This document shows, one piece after another, positions 59,848-64,000 of a stretch of DNA of 64,000 bases. The notes beneath the pieces were generated by a model that was not told the DNA's origin, made no database searches, and saw only the letters and a list, made by a program, of their open reading frames with translations. Where the stretch lies: contig NZ_QUBQ01000001.1 of NCBI RefSeq assembly GCF_003388735.1, positions 2,046,001 through 2,110,000 on the forward strand, in the 5' to 3' direction. How positions within the stretch are numbered: position 1 is the stretch's first letter; the number at the start of each line of letters is the position of its first letter. The stretch comes from Paenibacillus paeoniae (GTDB lineage: Bacteria > Bacillota > Bacilli > Paenibacillales > Paenibacillaceae). A program made the translations under genes and the position numbers.

Positions 59848-60704
59848 TCCTTCACCCTTTGGGGAGATTGGTATTCATAAAATGTCAGCCGTGCCTCATG
59901 CGAGAGCAAGTTAAGCTCACGCGCATAACGGAAATAGAGGGATAACCCCGCTTGCAGCTTATCGCCAAAATCATATTGCAACGAACGGAAGTAAGTCTCC
60001 CAGTAAGAAGACTCTCCGCCAATAGTTGCGCACGCGCGCTCGATCAGCGGTCTTGTGTCATGCTGGTTATGCTTCTTGGCGGCTAACAACGCTTCATATA
60101 CCGCTCGCAACTCGCCTTCATACTTCTCGACTGCAGACCGACGCGCAGCGACAACGGCATAGGCCATACCAAGCCCTGTCCAGTTATTCCATAACTCTCC
60201 CAGATCGAGCACATGCAGCCCCTCTGAATGCCAGGAAGCCGTTATCGCCGGATCACCGATCAGAAGCGCAGCATCGGAATCCTTCAGCATGGTCTTCAAA
60301 TCAGGCTCGGCCCGAACATATTCGGGCTCAATCTCGAACCGCATTGCCATGATGATCTTAAGCAAATTTATCGTTGTCTCAGTAGTAGTCGTCACCGCAA
60401 TCTTGCGCGGTTTGCACTTCTCCAGAGGTTCCTTCATAAACAATAGAAGCGAATGGACCCGACCAATGGAACCGACCGACAGGCCTGGCATCAGTACGTA
60501 ATCGTCACAATACTGACCATATGAAAAGGACGAAATAGCCGAGATGTCCAATTCCCCGGCGCTCAGCAAGCGGTTCAGTTCCGAGGGTACACGCGCAATC
60601 ATCTCATAGTCCAAACCATCTACCTGACGTTCGAAGCCCTTGAACAGGGGCCAAGCATTAGCATAGTCAATCTCCCCGATGGTGATCCGATGCAGGTTGC
60701 TCAT
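59844..60704 (-). CDS. mqnA: Chorismate dehydratase MqnA (futalosine menaquinone pathway)
   Basis: About 286 residues, periplasmic-binding-like fold. The N-terminal signature ITIGEIDYANAWPLFKGF and later VAVTTTTETTINLLKI-type and ALLIGDPAITASW segments fit MqnA/MqnD proteins. As first-step MqnA it would dehydrate chorismate to 3-[(1-carboxyvinyl)oxy]benzoate. The start 60704 has GGGGAG about 9 nt upstream and overlaps the ubiX-like gene by 38 nt. MqnD is the main alternative assignment. Confidence 0.85.
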   Translation of the reverse strand: MSNLHRITIGEIDYANAWPLFKGFERQVDGLDYEMIARVPSELNRLLSAGELDISAISSFSYGQYCDDYVLMPGLSVGSIGRVHSLLLFMKEPLEKCKPRKIAVTTTTETTINLLKIIMAMRFEIEPEYVRAEPDLKTMLKDSDAALLIGDPAITASWHSEGLHVLDLGELWNNWTGLGMAYAVVAARRSAVEKYEGELRAVYEALLAAKKHNQHDTRPLIERACATIGGESSYWETYFRSLQYDFGDKLQAGLSLYFRYARELNLLSHEARLTFYEYQSPQRVKE

Positions 60705-61341
60705 TATGCTCATCTCCCCATCTTCTGTACAAATCATGCTCTATATCTACGTTGTCCAGTACTTTTCCTACCAGGAAATTAATCATTTCATCCATGGATT
60801 GTGGCTTGTAATAAAAACCCGGCATGGCGGGTACAATGCGTACGCCAAGTCTAGCAAGCGTAAGCATGTTCTCCAGATGAATCGCATGCAGAGGCGTCTC
60901 ACGCGGCACAAGCAGCAACTTGCGGCCTTCCTTAAGCATAACGTCAGCTGCTCGCGCCATCAAGTTGTTGGAGGCACCATGTGCAATCGAGGATAGCGTT
61001 CCCATAGAGCATGGCATAATCAACATGCCCTCTACCCGGAACGAACCGCTTGCAATCGAAGCGCCGATGTTGGCATTAGGATGGTAGATCAGCTTGCCCC
61101 GCTTGGCATATTCTGCGAAGGCCCGATCGAGCGTCTCCGCCCTGCGGGCCGTCTCCCAGCCCAACTCTTCCTTCAATACACGCCAGCCCGCTTCAGTAAC
61201 AATCAGATGGACCTCGAAGTCCTTTTCCAGCAGCTCTTCAACTAATCGGATACCATAGATGGCACCGCTGGCGCCGGTAATACCGACTACCCATCTTTTT
61301 CTTCGGACTTCTTTCACAGCTGTCTCTTGAGCGTCTACCAT
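60667..61341 (-). CDS. ubiX: UbiX-like flavin prenyltransferase
   Basis: A 224-residue flavoprotein. VVGITGASGAIYGIRLVEEL, VEGMLIMPCSMGTLSSIAHG and LLVPRETPLHAIHLENML are UbiX/Pad1 signatures. UbiX makes prenyl-FMN, the cofactor of UbiD-type decarboxylases. In the futalosine route it likely supports decarboxylation of the naphthoate intermediate. No ubiD-like gene is in the window. Its 3' end overlaps mqnA. Confidence 0.92.
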   Translation of the reverse strand: MVDAQETAVKEVRRKRWVVGITGASGAIYGIRLVEELLEKDFEVHLIVTEAGWRVLKEELGWETARRAETLDRAFAEYAKRGKLIYHPNANIGASIASGSFRVEGMLIMPCSMGTLSSIAHGASNNLMARAADVMLKEGRKLLLVPRETPLHAIHLENMLTLARLGVRIVPAMPGFYYKPQSMDEMINFLVGKVLDNVDIEHDLYRRWGDEHNEQPASDHHRGD

Positions 61342-62210
61342 TGTCTAAGCACCACCAAATCTGCGATGGTGAAGACGAACAGCACGACGCTAAGCGTACC
61401 ATTCATGCCAAAAAACGCGGTGGGCACACGAGACAAATCATGCGGCTTCACCATCCAATGCTGATAGAACAACAAAGCGATGGAGAGCAGCGCGCCGAAT
61501 AGATACAGCCAGCTAAGCCCAGTCATCCAGAACAGGGTAACAAACCCCAAAGCGGTAACTGTATGCAGCGATCTCGCGATCCATAGAGAACCGGAGATGC
61601 CAAAACGCGCCGGAATGGAATGCAGGCCAGCGTCGCGATCATATTCATAATCCTGTGTCGCATAAATGATATCGAATCCCGCAATCCATAGCGCGACCGT
61701 ACCATAGAGAAGCCATGCCGAGAGATCGAACTGTCCTGTCACGGCTACCCATCCCCCGAGCGGGGAGAGTGCGATGGTCAAGCCCAGCACGATGTGGCAC
61801 AGCCAGGTAAACCGTTTGGTGTAGGAATAGATAACAAGGAAAAAGACCGCAATCGGCATCAGTTTCATGGAAATCGGCGCCAGATTAGCCGCTGCCCAGA
61901 ACAGGAGGGCAAATGAAACGATAATAAACAGCAGCACTTCGACCGACTTCAGCAAGCCGGCTGGCAGCGCACGATCCTTTGTGCGCGGATTCCGAAGGTC
62001 TATCGCCTTGTCAATCAGACGATTAAGGCTCATAGCTGCACTGCGGGCTCCGAACATCGCCATCGAGATCCAGCCGATTTCACTCCAGGACGGAAGCCTC
62101 TGCTCCATTACAACCGCACCTAGCAAGGCTCCCATAAAAGCGAAGGGCAATGCGAATACGGTATGTTCAAACTTAATCATTTCCAGTATAATGCGTAGTT
62201 TGCGTGTCAT
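61335..62210 (-). CDS. mqnP: UbiA-family prenyltransferase, probable menaquinone prenyltransferase (MqnP)
   Basis: A 291-residue membrane protein with about eight helices. The aspartate-rich motifs are [20 protein letters not shown] and [20 protein letters not shown]. It should attach the heptaprenyl chain from HepST to 1,4-dihydroxy-6-naphthoate. It would be MenA-like in role, but it is of the UbiA sort found with futalosine genes. It overlaps menG by 4 nt and ubiX by 7 nt. Confidence 0.88.
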   Translation of the reverse strand: MTRKLRIILEMIKFEHTVFALPFAFMGALLGAVVMEQRLPSWSEIGWISMAMFGARSAAMSLNRLIDKAIDLRNPRTKDRALPAGLLKSVEVLLFIIVSFALLFWAAANLAPISMKLMPIAVFFLVIYSYTKRFTWLCHIVLGLTIALSPLGGWVAVTGQFDLSAWLLYGTVALWIAGFDIIYATQDYEYDRDAGLHSIPARFGISGSLWIARSLHTVTALGFVTLFWMTGLSWLYLFGALLSIALLFYQHWMVKPHDLSRVPTAFFGMNGTLSVVLFVFTIADLVVLRQW

Positions 62211-62929
62211 TGCTGAACATCTCTTCCCTTCATACCTCTGTGCAAAGCGGCGATACCGCCGAAGAAAAGTCGCACATCCACTTCTTTCATATCCGCTTGG
62301 CGGTAGAGCTCTGTCAATTGTTTGGAATCAGGGAACAGCTTCAGCGAATCAGGAAGCCATTGGTATTCCTTGAATCTACCTGCAACCAACTTGCCAAACC
62401 ATGGCATAATGCGTTCGAAATAAAAATAATAAATGCTCTTGAATGGTTGCCATGTCGGCTTGGACAGCTCCAAGCAGACAACTTGTCCGCCGGGTTTTAC
62501 TACCCGTTTCATTTCTTTCAATACTTGCAAGTAGTCCGGTACATTGCGAAGGCCGAAGCCCACTGTTACATAATCAAAGCTGTTGTCCTCGAATGGCAGG
62601 CTCATCGCATTGCCTTGTACCAACTCGATCTGGTCATTCAAGCCCAGCTTTTTCACCTTTTTCTCCCCGACATCCAACATATTCTGGCTGAAATCGAGGC
62701 CCACAATACGCCCTGTTCCGCTGGCTTTGGCCAAATCGATGGTCCAATCGCAAGTACCGCAGCAGATGTCCAGTGCCGACTGTCCGTGCTGAACATTCAT
62801 ACGCTCCATCGTATACTTGCGCCAAGCCTTGTGTCTGCGGAAGCTAATAATATCATTCATTAAATCGTATTTGGGTGCTATGGTCTCGAATAAGCCATGC
62901 ACATGGTTTTTTGAATTCGTGTTGTCCAT
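62207..62929 (-). CDS. menG: Demethylmenaquinone methyltransferase
   Basis: About 240 residues. Class I methyltransferase of the UbiE/MenG family: [17 protein letters not shown] (SAM motif I), [13 protein letters not shown] and [20 protein letters not shown]. It performs the final methylation of demethylmenaquinone. ATG 62929 with GAGGTGA 5 nt upstream is chosen over GTG 62938. Five bases separate it from hepS. Confidence 0.95.
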   Translation of the reverse strand: MDNTNSKNHVHGLFETIAPKYDLMNDIISFRRHKAWRKYTMERMNVQHGQSALDICCGTCDWTIDLAKASGTGRIVGLDFSQNMLDVGEKKVKKLGLNDQIELVQGNAMSLPFEDNSFDYVTVGFGLRNVPDYLQVLKEMKRVVKPGGQVVCLELSKPTWQPFKSIYYFYFERIMPWFGKLVAGRFKEYQWLPDSLKLFPDSKQLTELYRQADMKEVDVRLFFGGIAALHRGMKGRDVQQ

Positions 62930-62934
62930 ATCCT

Positions 62935-63804
62935 TCACCTCGTCTCGTTAAGCGCGGGCATTGCGCCGGACAGCTTGTTAACCATGCCGTCTGCAATGGC
63001 AGACAGGTCAAGAGTCAACTCCTCCGAGTCCAGCTTCGCAGCTGCAGACTTCAGCGCTTCCGCTGATTGCCGCAGCTTGGCCGACAGCAATGCCCGAATG
63101 TCATACTTTTGAAGAAGCGCAGGAAGATCGCCAATCTCCAGGGTCTGCGAAGCCAGTCGATGTCGATCCTCTTCCGTTCCAACCTGAAGGACATGCCAAT
63201 AAGCCCAGCTCTTCTCGAACTTATCCATGCTCTCGCTGCGTTCAAGCTCTTCCAGAGCCACTTCGCAGCGGCTGACCCCTTCCAGCAATTCAGGCCAAAC
63301 ACGGGCCGTAGCCCCCTCCAGCATGCCGGAGAAATGTTCGAACAGCTGGCTTCTAAGCTGTACAGCTTGCTTGAAATATTCTTCCGTAGTCATACGCAGG
63401 CTTCTCATACGCATATACAGGTTCACCTTAAGCCGATTTACCTCGCATACTGCGTTGCTGATTTTCGTTATCATCTCGATTTGACCTGCGTTGGCAAGCA
63501 GTTGATAGAATCTTGCACTGAAGAAATCTCCGGCCAATACCTTCAATTGCCTGGAGCGCATATCCGCTTCAGAGCGCTTCGTTGTCTCCGTGTCAATCAA
63601 ATCATGGGTGTCCATACCAAGCTGAACAAGCGTTACAACCAACGTGTACAGCTCGCTTTGCTCCTTCACGGACCTCTGTTGACTAAGGAACGCATACAGC
63701 ATCCGTGCCCGCGGCTCAGCCAGCGGAGGCAGCTCAGTATGCTTATCAATCATATCGTGCCTTGCATAAAGTCTTGTCTTCTCTGGAATGCGGTATCTAG
63801 TCAT
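62935..63804 (-). CDS. hepS: Heptaprenyl diphosphate synthase component I
   Basis: A 289-residue all-helical, non-catalytic partner of HepT that sets chain length (C35). It has the [20 protein letters not shown] and [15 protein letters not shown] segments of the family. GGAGG lies upstream of ATG 63804. The gene heads the hepS-menG-ubiA-ubiX-mqnA-hepT run. mtrB, its usual upstream neighbour in B. subtilis, is not in the visible 196 bp. Confidence 0.92.
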   Translation of the reverse strand: MTRYRIPEKTRLYARHDMIDKHTELPPLAEPRARMLYAFLSQQRSVKEQSELYTLVVTLVQLGMDTHDLIDTETTKRSEADMRSRQLKVLAGDFFSARFYQLLANAGQIEMITKISNAVCEVNRLKVNLYMRMRSLRMTTEEYFKQAVQLRSQLFEHFSGMLEGATARVWPELLEGVSRCEVALEELERSESMDKFEKSWAYWHVLQVGTEEDRHRLASQTLEIGDLPALLQKYDIRALLSAKLRQSAEALKSAAAKLDSEELTLDLSAIADGMVNKLSGAMPALNETR

Positions 63805-63858
63805 GATAGAAGCCTCCGAACAAATGTAGCAGCAAGTCTCCGCTCAATAATCTAAACT

Positions 63859-63867
63859 ATTATATCA
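63859..63867 (-). promoter_or_regulatory. Extended -10 promoter of the hepS cluster
   Basis: TGATATAAT on the minus strand (TATAAT at 63859-63864 with TG one base upstream) lies about 55 bp before hepS. No good -35 element is seen, as usual for extended -10 promoters. Confidence 0.55.
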
Positions 63868-63907
63868 CAACTTTACATGAGAGCATACGACTCCCCTTAC
63901 ATGTTCA

Positions 63908-64000
63908 TCAATTTGCTATATCCGAAGACCTAGGCCCTATCGAGCGTGCCGAATACCCCTCTGGCTTGCCAAATCGATCCCACCATTCGGATGTGAAGCT
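63908..64000 (-). CDS. Possible C-terminal end of the next upstream gene
   Basis: The minus strand is open from the window edge to a TGA at 63908-63910 (30 codons, ending ARSIGPRSSDIAN, with WWDRFGKPEG before). Another frame is also open to a stop near 63930, so the reading is uncertain. It does not resemble MtrB. It could be the end of a gene or non-coding. Confidence 0.25.
   Translation of the reverse strand, partial: SFTSEWWDRFGKPEGYSARSIGPRSSDIAN

Noticed and set aside
63805..64000. mtrB (TRAP) expected upstream of hepS
   Set aside because: The visible 196 bp hold a promoter and perhaps the tail of another gene; none of the frames resembles MtrB.

Overview
The window looks like chromosomal core from a Paenibacillus-type member of the Bacillota. 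Gene order from about 21.6 kb to the right end closely follows the Bacillus subtilis ypm/ypj/pan/qcr/trp/aro/hep region. Typical traits are strong GGAGG ribosome binding sites, an S-layer-homology protein, bacillithiol genes, a T-box riboswitch, a TRAP-type trp leader and sporulation-associated genes. Menaquinone genes of the futalosine type (mqnA with ubiX- and ubiA-like partners) rather than menFDHBEC-type genes also point to Paenibacillaceae. I saw no tRNA, rRNA, CRISPR array, phage or insertion sequence.

Left part (1-9 kb): a partial SLH-domain surface protein, a GerMN lipoprotein and a cell-wall amidase; leuCD with a divergent LysR regulator and well-placed operator palindromes; then an omega-amidase-like protein (MtnU type) and the aminotransferase mtnE of methionine salvage.

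9-15 kb: one apparent operon under a T-box with a likely proline specifier. It holds proB, proA and proC followed, with stop/start overlaps, by mtnW, mtnX and mtnB. Proline synthesis and methionine salvage therefore seem to share a proline-starvation switch. A MerR regulator fused to a methyltransferase follows, then dnaD, ackA, a 3-hydroxyacyl-CoA dehydrogenase, and a short FtsH-like protease overlapping a membrane-anchored partner.

21.5-42 kb (minus strand except one gene): ypmB-like, an MTA/SAH deaminase, rex, dinG (exonuclease plus helicase with an Fe-S cysteine pattern), a TPR protein, panB-panC-panD behind an attenuator-like leader, birA, cca, bshA, bshB1, mgsA, dapB, a TPR protein and a MazG-type pyrophosphohydrolase. 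A divergent YitT-family gene, ypjB, ypjA and the menaquinol:cytochrome c reductase operon qcrABC follow. The start of ypjB lies in a long hairpin.

41.7-46.2 kb: a DUF2487 protein, an IDEAL-domain protein, a gamma-carbonic-anhydrase-like protein, an unrecognised winged-helix-like protein, a histidine phosphatase, and an anti-sigma/ECF sigma pair. The 675-bp gap at 46,220-46,894 is the least explained stretch. It has a near-consensus promoter with a perfect cre-like site in its spacer, a roughly 80-nt transcript unit ending in a terminator, and a decayed-looking ORF with its own terminator.

46.9-64 kb (minus strand): tyrA, hisC, the complete trpEDCFBA operon behind a leader with 13 GAG/TAG triplets, aroH, aroB, a small ORF, cheR, ndk, and a menaquinone block (hepT, mqnA, ubiX-like, ubiA-like, menG, hepS). 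Chorismate made with AroB feeds tryptophan (Trp), tyrosine (TyrA/HisC) and menaquinone (MqnA), and menaquinone feeds QcrABC.
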